NCBI GenBank assembly: GCA_024692885.1
Contig: JAILLZ010000145.1
Span: 1-35,506, forward strand
Reading direction: 5' to 3'
From: Lachnospiraceae bacterium
Lineage (GTDB): Bacteria; Bacillota; Clostridia; Lachnospirales; Lachnospiraceae
Length of the DNA: 35,506 bases
Shown: in pieces, positions 18,187 through 26,986 of the stretch
Numbering within the stretch: position 1 is the first letter of the stretch
Layout: each line of letters opens with the position of its first letter
Notes under the pieces: generated by a model
Databases searched by the model: none
What the model was told of the DNA's origin: nothing
What the model saw: the letters and a program-made list of their open reading frames with translations, nothing else
Translations under genes and position numbers: made by a program

Positions 18187-19647
18187 TTATAAATCCGGGC
18201 CCCTAAACACAAGATGATATGGATTCCTGTCCTCATCCAGATTGAGGAAGGCGTCTTCCTTCTCTCTTGTTATATCAATAGATTTTTCTATCTTTTCGTT
18301 GCCCTTAAGATCCTCAAGATATCTTTTTATATTCGGGTAGTCGAAGCTCTTGGCAAAATTCAGTTTGTACAGGTAGTAATAAATATGGTCATGTCGCTTA
18401 AGTGTCTTGTACAAAAGTTCATCCGCCGAAGTAATCTCACCTCCGAGAAGATACTTACTGTTTTTTAGTCTCTCATCTATTGCCTTGAAAGCATCTTCTT
18501 CCTGGTGTGCCCATCGCTCCAACTCATTCTGATGGGTGGCCTCACCGGCCTTTTCTATTGGTGTCAAAAGAGCATATTTGAGATAATCAAGTTCATCCGG
18601 CTCACTTTGATGTGAGAAAGAAACGCCTTCGCCCTTCTCGTATACAAACTTGCTGTCAGGGTCTCTGCTTAGCTTTTCTCTGCCCGTAGGTGAGAGAAGT
18701 TCTCTGTTGTCAGGGCCCGTTCCGATGAGTCCGTTCACGTTTCCCAGTTTTGCTCTCATATGAGGTGACAACTGATAGTGTTTTTTAATCCATTCGAGTT
18801 TGGTGTACTCATAAAATCCTTCCGTCTGGTAAATGTCTTTTGTATATGCCCAAAGATTCGGATAATCCTGAAGTCTCTTTAGATTCACACCAAACACCAA
18901 ATGGTAATTGAGGTGGAAACGAATCAGCGCCACAAAAAGATGTATATCGGAAAGAGTGATATAATCTCCGTTCACAAATCTTCTGTCCTTGAGTCTGTCC
19001 TCCAGAACATCCAAAGATTTGAAGTAGCTCGCAAACGCCTCATCGAAGAGGGCCTGATTTCTTGCGAAACCGCAGCCATAGGCATTTACTTCTTTATTGA
19101 TATAATCGCTCCACTCATCAATCTCTTTTCTCAAGTTCTCCGGATATAAATCCGGCGCATTTTCCTTATGATATTTTTTCCAATCTCTGACAAAGTATTT
19201 CGGGATGTTCACCGGATCGTTCTGTACCACGGCACCGCTCTTTATATCAACTATCGCGGGAACAGTGGACCTTCCTGTAAAACCGGGATCCCCCTTCAGA
19301 TACGCATCATCCAAATAGTGAATCTTCAAAACCGGGTCTACCTCTCCGATGTCCTCCGAAAAAACCCATCCTCTCGGATCCCTGAGGACCCCACATTCGC
19401 CTATACTTATCACTCTGTCCAAGCCCAGGAGTCTTAAGGTTATGACAGCTTTGTTTGAATGCGGGCATCCGGGCATCCATATCAACCTGTATTTGTCCGC
19501 TTCCACGGGGAGTTTGTCTTCTCCCTCCCCGAAGAGCTTATCAAACACAAATTTTCTGTTTTCAACTTCTCCCGTATCCTTATTTATCTGTCTCTTAAAC
19601 GTGTTCTCAAATAAGGCTACGCTCTGAAAAGGTACGATGTATGACAT
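18187..19647 (-). CDS. Glutathionyl-hydroquinone reductase-like protein with an extra C-terminal GST-C-like repeat; active-site variant GCPHSN
   Basis: YRLIWMPGCPHSNKAVITLRLLGLDRVISIG...GRSTVPAIVDIKSGAVVQNDPVNIP...VNGDYITLSDIHLFVALIRF, then a second LLGGEITSADELLYKTLKRHDHIYYYLYKLNFAKSFDYPNIKRYLEDL. The track start 19671 is TTG; ATG 19647 (MSYIVPF) is preferred. Confidence 0.82.
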   Translation of the reverse strand: MSYIVPFQSVALFENTFKRQINKDTGEVENRKFVFDKLFGEGEDKLPVEADKYRLIWMPGCPHSNKAVITLRLLGLDRVISIGECGVLRDPRGWVFSEDIGEVDPVLKIHYLDDAYLKGDPGFTGRSTVPAIVDIKSGAVVQNDPVNIPKYFVRDWKKYHKENAPDLYPENLRKEIDEWSDYINKEVNAYGCGFARNQALFDEAFASYFKSLDVLEDRLKDRRFVNGDYITLSDIHLFVALIRFHLNYHLVFGVNLKRLQDYPNLWAYTKDIYQTEGFYEYTKLEWIKKHYQLSPHMRAKLGNVNGLIGTGPDNRELLSPTGREKLSRDPDSKFVYEKGEGVSFSHQSEPDELDYLKYALLTPIEKAGEATHQNELERWAHQEEDAFKAIDERLKNSKYLLGGEITSADELLYKTLKRHDHIYYYLYKLNFAKSFDYPNIKRYLEDLKGNEKIEKSIDITREKEDAFLNLDEDRNPYHLVFRGPDL

Positions 19648-19648
19648 A

Positions 19649-20596
19649 TTAGTTGGTCTTTCCTCCTGCAAGCTTTTCAGCTTCCGGTGACTGGTCTACG
19701 CCTCCAAAATATTTCTCTGAGAGTTCTTTGAGAGTTCCGTTTTCCTTGAGTTCAATGATAGCTGCGTCAAGAACATCTCTGAGTTCATCTTCTCCCTGTG
19801 GAAGGAGGTAGTATGCGTAAAGGTTGTCTGCGATAAGTTTTGTCTCTTCCTCCGGAATATCGTACTTTCCGATATCGAATCCATACTCATCCACATATGC
19901 TGTATACATTGGTCCGTCAATGATTCCGAAATCGGTCTCTCCGTCCTGGATATGCTGAAGAACGATGGCTGTATCAGCGTCAGTATATGTGATGTTGATC
20001 TGTGCGTCCGGGTTGAGCTCGTTCCAAGACTCAACTGCGTTTGTTACCGATACTCCCGCGCCGCCTTCAAATGAAAGCCCTGCTGCATCGGCAAGTGATG
20101 TGATAGGCTCAGCATCCTTGTTGTATACGAATACGTAGCTTCCTTTATCGTAAGGAAGTGAGTAGAGATATGAGCTTGCTCTCTCCTCATTGTATGAGAA
20201 GTTGTTTACTCCTATCTGATACTTTCCTGCTGTAAGTCCCGCGAAAACAGATGAGAAATCTGTCACTTCGATATCAAGGTCATACTCCGGAATGATGTCG
20301 AATGCTGCCTTTAAAACTTCGATGTCGTATCCTGTAGGTTCGTTGTTGTCATCTACGAAAACGTATGGCTTTGGACCACCGCCTGTTACCGCATGGATTG
20401 TAGTAACCTCTGTCTCCGGGGCTGCCTCTGACTCAGCAACCTCTGACTCAGCCTCCGACTCTGCCTCAGATGCCACTTCTGCCTCCTTTGAAGGCTCTGC
20501 TGCGGATGTAGAAGATCCGCATCCTGTAAAAGCTGCTGTAGCAAGCGATGCAAGAATTCCAAGTGTAACGATTCTCTTCACGTTTTTGTTTTTCAT
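19649..20596 (-). CDS. Amino-acid ABC transporter substrate-binding lipoprotein (family 3)
   Basis: Lipobox LATAAFTGCGSS; PTGYDIEVLKAAFDIIP...FSSVFAGLTAGKYQIGVNNFSYNEERASSYLYSLPY. Confidence 0.92.
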   Translation of the reverse strand: MKNKNVKRIVTLGILASLATAAFTGCGSSTSAAEPSKEAEVASEAESEAESEVAESEAAPETEVTTIHAVTGGGPKPYVFVDDNNEPTGYDIEVLKAAFDIIPEYDLDIEVTDFSSVFAGLTAGKYQIGVNNFSYNEERASSYLYSLPYDKGSYVFVYNKDAEPITSLADAAGLSFEGGAGVSVTNAVESWNELNPDAQINITYTDADTAIVLQHIQDGETDFGIIDGPMYTAYVDEYGFDIGKYDIPEEETKLIADNLYAYYLLPQGEDELRDVLDAAIIELKENGTLKELSEKYFGGVDQSPEAEKLAGGKTN

Positions 20597-20635
20597 AATG
20601 TTTCCCTCCGTTGTCCTTTGTTTTTGTTAGTAGAA

Positions 20636-20692
20636 ATTATGCATAAGCAGCCCTTGTTTGTAAAAGACACTGTACTTATAGGTGGGTATAAG
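20636..20692 (-). promoter_or_regulatory. Promoter with upstream inverted-repeat operator for the binding-protein/GST operon
   Basis: Minus strand CTTATACCCACCTATAAG (20692-20675), 10 nt, TTTACA (20664-20659), 17 nt, CATAAT (20641-20636). Confidence 0.75.
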
Positions 20693-20707
20693 TTTTTCTT
20701 AAGTGCA

Positions 20708-21841
20708 TCAACTAATCATTATGGTCTTTATCAGCTCCGTAAGTTTCACCAGTTCCTCCACAGTGGTGTACTCCTTTACGGTATGAACGTCGTGCATTGC
20801 ATTGTAGATGCAAAGTCCGTCAATTCCGTGTCGCACAAGGACGTTGTTGTCACTTCCCCCGAAGGACTTCTTAGGTATTGCCTTCTCCCCCATTTTCTTC
20901 AACGCCCTCTTGTATATGGACAGCGTTGTATCCTCGCCTGCTTTGTCAGCGTTTACCTCGTATGCCTTGAGCCTTATCTGACTCTCTATATCCAATGTTG
21001 CACCGGCGGCATCGACTTCCTCGTTTACTATTTCCACCACGTGTTCAAAAGTCTTCAAGGCATCCTCATGAACGGAGCTTCTTATCTCTCCCTTGATCTT
21101 CGTGCGTTCCGCCACGGCATTGCTAACCGTTCCGCCCTCTATGGTTCCGATGTTCAGAGAAGTATGGTCATCCACCCATCCCTGCTTCAACCTGCTTATG
21201 GCCTTTCCCACCACTGCAATGGAATTAATGCCTTTTTCCGGCTCAAATCCTGCGTGAGCCGAACGTCCTATCACCTCTATCTCAAAATAGATCAGGGTGG
21301 GCTCGTTTGCGGAATACACACCAAAATCTCCGCTGCTGTCCGGCACTATAGCCTTTTTCGAACGTATCACCGACATATCAAAAGCAGATGCCCCCACGGT
21401 GTAAGTCTCTTCAGCGGGAGTAAACAAAAGCTCTATCGGGCGATGCTCTACGGCTTCTTCTTTTATCTGCCTGAAAGCCTCATATATGACAGCAAGGGCA
21501 GCTCTGTCGTCTGCCCCTAAAACTGTTGTCCCGTCACCGGTTATTCTACCGTCATCGTGAACTGTTATTTTTTTATTTAATCCCGGAGAAACTGTATCCA
21601 TGTGGGCGCAGAAAAGTATCGGCTTAGCATTTTTCTGTTTTCCCGTCCCCCTGATGAAGCCGTGAAGGTTTCCGGTGTCACCGCCTATCTTTTTTGCAGC
21701 GTCGTCCTCCTTCAGTGACACATCCAGCTTTTTCCATATGTCCAAAAGATGGTCCGCCACCTTTCTCTCGCCGTAGGATATGCCGTCTAAAGCCGCCAGC
21801 TCCACAAAGGTTCCGATTATTCTCTCGTCAGTTTTTCCCAT
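20708..21841 (-). CDS. M20-family metallopeptidase (PepT-like)
   Basis: [60 protein letters not shown]. Confidence 0.9.
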   Translation of the reverse strand: MGKTDERIIGTFVELAALDGISYGERKVADHLLDIWKKLDVSLKEDDAAKKIGGDTGNLHGFIRGTGKQKNAKPILFCAHMDTVSPGLNKKITVHDDGRITGDGTTVLGADDRAALAVIYEAFRQIKEEAVEHRPIELLFTPAEETYTVGASAFDMSVIRSKKAIVPDSSGDFGVYSANEPTLIYFEIEVIGRSAHAGFEPEKGINSIAVVGKAISRLKQGWVDDHTSLNIGTIEGGTVSNAVAERTKIKGEIRSSVHEDALKTFEHVVEIVNEEVDAAGATLDIESQIRLKAYEVNADKAGEDTTLSIYKRALKKMGEKAIPKKSFGGSDNNVLVRHGIDGLCIYNAMHDVHTVKEYTTVEELVKLTELIKTIMIS

Positions 21842-21853
21842 GGTTTCTCCTTT

Positions 21854-23083
21854 TTATTCGTTCTTCAACAGGCCCTTAAGAGGATTGATGCTGGCATCCA
21901 CTCTGAGAACACTGTTCTTTGGATCAGACGGATCTCTGTCCGCCTGAGATGCTGAGTTCCAATGTGATACGGAAATCTCGCTCTGATAATCCTCAACTGT
22001 TTCTCCCTTAGGATGGCGGAGATAGATATCCTTATTCGGATCAGAGGAGAGTTCTGCTCTCTTTCCATCATCCGCCCAAAGTTTGTCATAATCTATCTGA
22101 CTTGCGATTCTCACATTCCAGTCTGCAAAAAGTTTGTTCTTATCTCCCGCAGGTCCCAATACAAGGTCATGAACGTATGTGGCATTCTTAAACGCCGGTA
22201 TGTTGTAAAGTTCCTTCATGTATGCGTAAATATTAGGATAATCTGCAATTCTTCGTCTGATAGGTCCCACGTTTTTAAAGTAGCTTGTGTCCCAGCGAAC
22301 TATGGTCACAAAGAATCTTATGTCCGAATCGGTGATATAGTCTCCGAAGAGGAATCTGTTTTCCGAAAGTCTTTTCTCCAGCTTATCCATGGATGCATAG
22401 AAATCCTCAAATGCCTCCTCGTATGCCTCAAGGGACTGGCAGAACGCCATTCTGTAGTGTCCGTTGTTGATATGTGGGAAAAGCCAATCATTGAATTCGT
22501 CTATCACGTCCCTGTATTTCACAGGATAGAGATCCGGTGCATCCTCCGGCTGAAGACCTCTGAAGTTCACCTCAAGGTAGTTTGTCATTCTGTGGTAGTC
22601 GTTGTTTACCGCCTTCTTCTCTTTTACATCCACGATGGTCGGCGTGGTAGCTCTTCCCTTAAAATCAGGGTTTGCGTTTTTGTATAGCTCAGAGAGGAAG
22701 TATGCTCCTGTCTTCGGGTCCTTGTAATCTGCTTCTGTTCCAAAGCCGTGACCGTATTTATTGGTCTTTCCGCTCGGGGAGGTCTTTATATCATAGATGA
22801 CATCCGTGAGTCCCAAAATGTCCCTCACGATGACAGGTCTGTTTGACCAGTTGCATCCCTTCATCCAGTAAATCTGATATCTTCCGGCCTCGGGTTTCCA
22901 TCTGCCCTCTCCCTCTCCTGCCTTCTCTATAAAAGCGTTTGGCTGTCTCACGAAGGCTCCTCTCTCATCTATCTCGTTTTTTGTTTCCATAGGTCTTGGC
23001 ACCACCCCGACCTCTGCGGCAAACTTGTCTGCAAGTTCGTCTGTATACACCGGTTTTTCAGCTATGCAGCATGCATTACTCAT
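21854..23083 (-). CDS. Glutathionyl-hydroquinone reductase-like protein, active-site variant GCNWSNR
   Basis: 409 aa; YQIYWMKGCNWSNRPVIVRDILGLTDVIYDI...GRATTPTIVDVKEKKAVNNDYHRMT...FGDYITDSDIRFFVTIVRWD. Confidence 0.87.
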   Translation of the reverse strand: MSNACCIAEKPVYTDELADKFAAEVGVVPRPMETKNEIDERGAFVRQPNAFIEKAGEGEGRWKPEAGRYQIYWMKGCNWSNRPVIVRDILGLTDVIYDIKTSPSGKTNKYGHGFGTEADYKDPKTGAYFLSELYKNANPDFKGRATTPTIVDVKEKKAVNNDYHRMTNYLEVNFRGLQPEDAPDLYPVKYRDVIDEFNDWLFPHINNGHYRMAFCQSLEAYEEAFEDFYASMDKLEKRLSENRFLFGDYITDSDIRFFVTIVRWDTSYFKNVGPIRRRIADYPNIYAYMKELYNIPAFKNATYVHDLVLGPAGDKNKLFADWNVRIASQIDYDKLWADDGKRAELSSDPNKDIYLRHPKGETVEDYQSEISVSHWNSASQADRDPSDPKNSVLRVDASINPLKGLLKNE

Positions 23084-23151
23084 GTTCTTTTCCTCCTTAG
23101 GCTTATAATTCCATCTATATGATTTTCACAACTCCAAAATTCCCGTAAAAC

Positions 23152-23910
23152 TTAAATAATATAATCAGGCTGATTCATAAGATTCATCTTTGCGAAGAAG
23201 TCCTTTGTTCGCTGATTTTTCGGATGGTCAAACACCTCCGCCGGTGTTCCGTCCTCCACTATGTGCCCCTTGTCCAAAAAGATTACTCTGTTTGAGACGT
23301 TTCGCACGAAACTCATCTCATGAGATACCAAAAGCATGGTGAAACCTTTCCCTGCAATCTCCTTTATAACATCAAGCACCTCCCCCACAAGCTCAGGGTC
23401 AAGTGCTGAAGTCGGCTCATCCAAAAGCAGAAGCTTCGGCTTCATGGCAAGCGCTCTGGCAATGGCAACTCTCTGTTGCTGACCGCCCGACATGTGCTTC
23501 GGATAGTGGTTTGCCCACGCTGTCATTCCTACTTTTTTGAGTTCCTCAAGGGCAATCTTTCTCGCTTCCTCCTTTGGAAGGTTCTTCACCACTATGAGTC
23601 CCTCCATAACGTTTTCAAGGACTGTCTTTTTCTCAAAGAGGTTGAAACGCTGAAAGACCATTCCGGTGTTCTGTCTTATCTCGTAAATGTCCTTCTTGTT
23701 TTTCTTTGAGAGGTCTATCTTTTTGTCCCCAAGGCTTATAAAACCGCTTTCCGGCACCTCAAGCTGATCTATACATCTTAGGAGCGTGGATTTCCCGGTT
23801 CCTGAAGGTCCGATGATTCCAATCACATCTCCCTCGTTTATATCCAGACTCACGTTCTCCAAAACAATGTTGTCGTGGTATCTTTTTGAAAGTTCTTCTA
23901 TCTTTATCAT
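23152..23910 (-). CDS. Polar amino-acid ABC transporter ATP-binding protein
   Basis: GPSGTGKSTLLRCIDQLE, HMSGGQQQRVAIARALAMKPKLLLLDEPTSALDPELVGEVL. Confidence 0.95.
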   Translation of the reverse strand: MIKIEELSKRYHDNIVLENVSLDINEGDVIGIIGPSGTGKSTLLRCIDQLEVPESGFISLGDKKIDLSKKNKKDIYEIRQNTGMVFQRFNLFEKKTVLENVMEGLIVVKNLPKEEARKIALEELKKVGMTAWANHYPKHMSGGQQQRVAIARALAMKPKLLLLDEPTSALDPELVGEVLDVIKEIAGKGFTMLLVSHEMSFVRNVSNRVIFLDKGHIVEDGTPAEVFDHPKNQRTKDFFAKMNLMNQPDYII

Positions 23911-24647
23911 GCTCTCACCTCATCCTCCGGAACGTAGTTTGCAACCTGATCCGGTATAGCAAGTCTTTTCTCTATAAGCTTTAAAATCTGCTCGATTATG
24001 ATGGTTATCACCCAATAGATAATGGCAAGGCTTATGTACACCTCAAAATATCTGTAGGATCTTCCACCGATGATTTTTCCCTGAGCAGTCATCTCCACAA
24101 CCGCACATGTGAAGGCAAGAGATGTTCCTTTTATAACCGAAATCAGTGAGTTTCCCAATGACGGAAGGGCTACTGTTATGGCTTCAGGAAGAATGATTCT
24201 TCTCAAGGCCTGAAAGTATGTCATTCCAAGGGAGCTTGCCGCCTCAATCTGCCCAGTTCCCACCGAGAGAAGTGCCGCTCGTATAAACTCTGCATTGTAG
24301 GCCGACTGGTTTATTCCAAGCGCCACAACCGCGTATATGAACCCTGATACATCCGCCACCTTAAAGTCGGTGCCGTACTGATAATTCAGCCATTTAAAAA
24401 ACATCGGTATTCCAAAATATGCTATATAGAGCTGAACCAGAATCGGCGTTCCTCTTATCAGCGATATAAAAAACGTTGCTATCTGTTTTAATACCGGGAC
24501 TTCCCTTATCTTAACTATGGCAAGGAGAAGCCCTAGTGTGATTCCCAGAATCATAGATATAATCGCAAGCTCTAAAGTAATAGGAAGGTAGAGCAATAGA
24601 TTCGGAATCTGAGTAAATACCAATTTAAAATCAAATATGTTTGACAT
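23907..24647 (-). CDS. Polar amino-acid ABC transporter permease
   Basis: ELAIISMILGITLGLLLAIVKI...FISLIRGTPILVQLYIAYFGIP...LSVGTGQIEAASSLGMTYFQALRRIILPEA. Start set at MSNIFDF (ATG 24647). Confidence 0.93.
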   Translation of the reverse strand: MSNIFDFKLVFTQIPNLLLYLPITLELAIISMILGITLGLLLAIVKIREVPVLKQIATFFISLIRGTPILVQLYIAYFGIPMFFKWLNYQYGTDFKVADVSGFIYAVVALGINQSAYNAEFIRAALLSVGTGQIEAASSLGMTYFQALRRIILPEAITVALPSLGNSLISVIKGTSLAFTCAVVEMTAQGKIIGGRSYRYFEVYISLAIIYWVITIIIEQILKLIEKRLAIPDQVANYVPEDEVRA

Positions 24648-24687
24648 GTTATCTTCCTCTTTTTTATCTTTTTTATAAGACCTTTTT

Positions 24688-25206
24688 TTATGAGACCTTC
24701 TTCTCCACCAGCACATTTGCAAATCCCAGCGGATTGGTCTTTGGTTCATAATCCCGAGGTATATCGTTTTCAAGTGCCACTATCTTTTCCTCATAGAATC
24801 TTGGGTCAACTTTCGGGACGTATTCATAACCGAGTTTTTCATAGAAGCCCTGTACTCTGTCCATTGCATTTATTACCACCTTCGTCACTCCCTCGGTTTC
24901 AAGTATCCATTTTTCCGCTTCCTCTATAAGCCTGCTTCCGATACCGCCTCTCTGATTTTCTCTGATGACACAGACTCTTCCGATTTTTCCCACACCCTCA
25001 AAAGGAAATGTGATCCTGCAGCCGGCGATAGGTTTATTGTCATCCACAAGAATGAGTGCTCTGTAGTTTTCATCCACCGGTTTGTCTTCCTCAAACTCGA
25101 AGTTTATGGGTATATCGTATCCGAACACGAAAGCATCTGTTCTCACGTAATCGTATGCTTTAAACTGCCATGCCGGCGAATCCTTTGTAATTCTGTAAGC
25201 TTCCAT
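24688..25206 (-). CDS. GNAT-family N-acetyltransferase
   Basis: MEAYRITKDSPAWQF...IGRVCVIRENQRGGIGSRLIEEAEKWI...FYEKLGYEYVPKVDPRFYEEKI. Start set at ATG 25206; the track ORF extends through the promoter. Confidence 0.88.
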   Translation of the reverse strand: MEAYRITKDSPAWQFKAYDYVRTDAFVFGYDIPINFEFEEDKPVDENYRALILVDDNKPIAGCRITFPFEGVGKIGRVCVIRENQRGGIGSRLIEEAEKWILETEGVTKVVINAMDRVQGFYEKLGYEYVPKVDPRFYEEKIVALENDIPRDYEPKTNPLGFANVLVEKKVS

Positions 25207-25234
25207 TTTTGTCCCCTCTCTTTTGTTTTTTGTT

Positions 25235-25291
25235 ATTATCCGCGAGGGGAGTTTTTTTGTAAAAGACAGTAATCTTATAGGGAGATATAAC
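25235..25291 (-). promoter_or_regulatory. Promoter with upstream operator for the GNAT-led operon
   Basis: Minus strand GTTATATCTCCCTATAAG (25291-25274), 10 nt, TTTACA (25263-25258), 17 nt, GATAAT (25240-25235). Confidence 0.75.
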
Positions 25292-25328
25292 TTTTTCTTA
25301 TACAGTCTGTTCTGAGGAATAAGTACAA

Positions 25329-25378
25329 TTGACAAGGACTATACAAACCTTTAAACTTTACCTATTGACATAGTAGGT
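25329..25378 (+). promoter_or_regulatory. Promoter of larE copy 2 with a downstream palindrome
   Basis: TTGACA (25329-25334), 17 nt, TAAACT (25352-25357); then ACCTATTGACATAGTAGGT (25360-25378), an inverted repeat before the RBS. Confidence 0.6.
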
Positions 25379-25389
25379 TTATAGGAGAA

Positions 25390-26241
25390 ATGTATATTAT
25401 GATTAAGTTAAATGAAAACATATCCAAAGAGTTGCAGGTAAAGCTGAATTCGTTGGAAGAGTATCTTACGTCACTGGGTTCTCTGGCTGTCGGCTTTTCG
25501 GGAGGAGTTGACTCGTCATTTTTGCTTGCTGTTGCCCATGAGGTATTGGGAGACAAGGCCATAGCAGTCACCTGTGTGGATGCATCCGTGCCTGAAAGGG
25601 AAGTAAATGAGGCAAAAGCATTCTGCGAAGCTCGCGGAATCAGGCACATAATCTGCACCGTAAATCCCTTAAATGAGGAGGGTTACAGACACAACAGTCC
25701 TGACAGATGCTATTTTTGCAAGCACGGTGTTTTTTCCGAAGTAAAGAGAATTGCTGAAGAGAACGGTATAGATTATATGGCAGAAGGCTCAAACATGGAC
25801 GATAACGGCGATTACAGACCGGGACTTCGTGCCGCGGCAGAGCTTTCCGTAAAAAGCCCTCTTCGGGAAGCAAAGTTATACAAATCCGATATTCGTGACA
25901 TTTCAAAAGCTATGGGGCTTCCTACCTGGAGCAAACCGGCATACGCATGCCTTGCCTCAAGATTTGTTTACGGCGAGGAGATTACCGAAGAAAAGCTTCA
26001 CATGATCGACCGGGCTGAACAGTTCCTGATTGAGCACGGCTTTTACGAGGAGCGTGTCAGAATGCACGGAAAAATGGCCAGAATTGAAGTACCTGCAAAG
26101 GACATCTCACGCCTGGCCGAAGACGGTATAAGACAGGAAGTATATGAGAGATTCAAAGAAATCGGTTTTTCATTCATCACGCTTGACATGAAAGGCTACA
26201 CTTTGGGAAGCATGAATGCCACTCTCAAAAAAACGTCGTAG
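25390..26241 (+). CDS. larE: ATP-dependent sacrificial sulfur transferase LarE-like (copy 2)
   Basis: GFSGGVDSSFLLAVAHEVLG, PDRCYFCKHGVFSEV, WSKPAYACLASRFVYGEEIT; collinear with copy 1 throughout. The track start is upstream of the likely ATG at 25399. Confidence 0.87.
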   Translation: MYIMIKLNENISKELQVKLNSLEEYLTSLGSLAVGFSGGVDSSFLLAVAHEVLGDKAIAVTCVDASVPEREVNEAKAFCEARGIRHIICTVNPLNEEGYRHNSPDRCYFCKHGVFSEVKRIAEENGIDYMAEGSNMDDNGDYRPGLRAAAELSVKSPLREAKLYKSDIRDISKAMGLPTWSKPAYACLASRFVYGEEITEEKLHMIDRAEQFLIEHGFYEERVRMHGKMARIEVPAKDISRLAEDGIRQEVYERFKEIGFSFITLDMKGYTLGSMNATLKKTS

Positions 26242-26277
26242 AATCCTGAATAACATGTATTGATGTCTTTTTTACAC

Positions 26278-26308
26278 AAAAAAGGAAGTGGATTTACCAC
26301 TTCCTTTT
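26278..26308. terminator. Bidirectional terminator between larE copy 2 and upp
   Basis: AAAAAAGGAAGTGG-ATTTA-CCACTTCCTTTT. Confidence 0.8.
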
Positions 26309-26320
26309 AAACTATATGCT

Positions 26321-26968
26321 TTATTTTGTTCCGAAGATTCTGTCTCCGGCATCTCCGAGTCCCGGACAGATGTAAGCATTTTCATTGAGCTCTCTGTCAA
26401 GGTTTCCAACGTAGATCTGAATGTCCGGATGAGCTGTGTGAAGTTTCTCAAGTCCTTCCGGTGCAGCGATGATGCACATGAATTTGATGCGCTTTCCACC
26501 GTGCTTCTTTATCTGATCGATTGCATCCACTGCTGAACCACCTGTTGCAAGCATAGGATCTGTAACAACGATGAGTCTCTCCTCGATAGGATTTGGCAGC
26601 TTGCAGTAGTACTCTACAGGCTCATGAGTATCCTCATCTCTGTACATTCCGATGTGTCCAACCTTAGCGGTAGGAGTGAGAGCAAGGATTCCGTTTACCA
26701 TTCCGAGTCCGGCACGAAGGATAGGAACGATGGCGAGTTTACGACCTGCTACCATCGGAGTCTTGCACTTCTCGATAGGAGTCTCAATCTCCACATCTTC
26801 CAAAGGAAGATCCTCGAGAGCCTCAAATCCCTCAAGCATTGCTATCTCCTCGATGAGCTTTCTGAACTCATTTGTTCCTGTGTTTTTATCTCTAAGCATA
26901 GAGATTTTATGTTTGATGAGCGGATGCTCAAAGATGGTAATATTAGGTTCGTTTTTAAAATCCATCAT
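26321..26968 (-). CDS. upp: Uracil phosphoribosyltransferase
   Basis: [36 protein letters not shown]...[13 protein letters not shown]...[16 protein letters not shown]...[11 protein letters not shown]. Confidence 0.97.
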   Translation of the reverse strand: MMDFKNEPNITIFEHPLIKHKISMLRDKNTGTNEFRKLIEEIAMLEGFEALEDLPLEDVEIETPIEKCKTPMVAGRKLAIVPILRAGLGMVNGILALTPTAKVGHIGMYRDEDTHEPVEYYCKLPNPIEERLIVVTDPMLATGGSAVDAIDQIKKHGGKRIKFMCIIAAPEGLEKLHTAHPDIQIYVGNLDRELNENAYICPGLGDAGDRIFGTK

Positions 26969-26986
26969 TTAATAGTTTCCTCCTGA

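Noticed and set aside
20618-21520. 300-aa plus-strand ORF
   Set aside because: Antisense to the M20 peptidase gene, which has clear metal-binding motifs; cysteine-rich unstructured translation.
22013-22687. 224-aa plus-strand ORF
   Set aside because: Antisense to the GST-like gene at 21854-23083; no recognisable domain or RBS.
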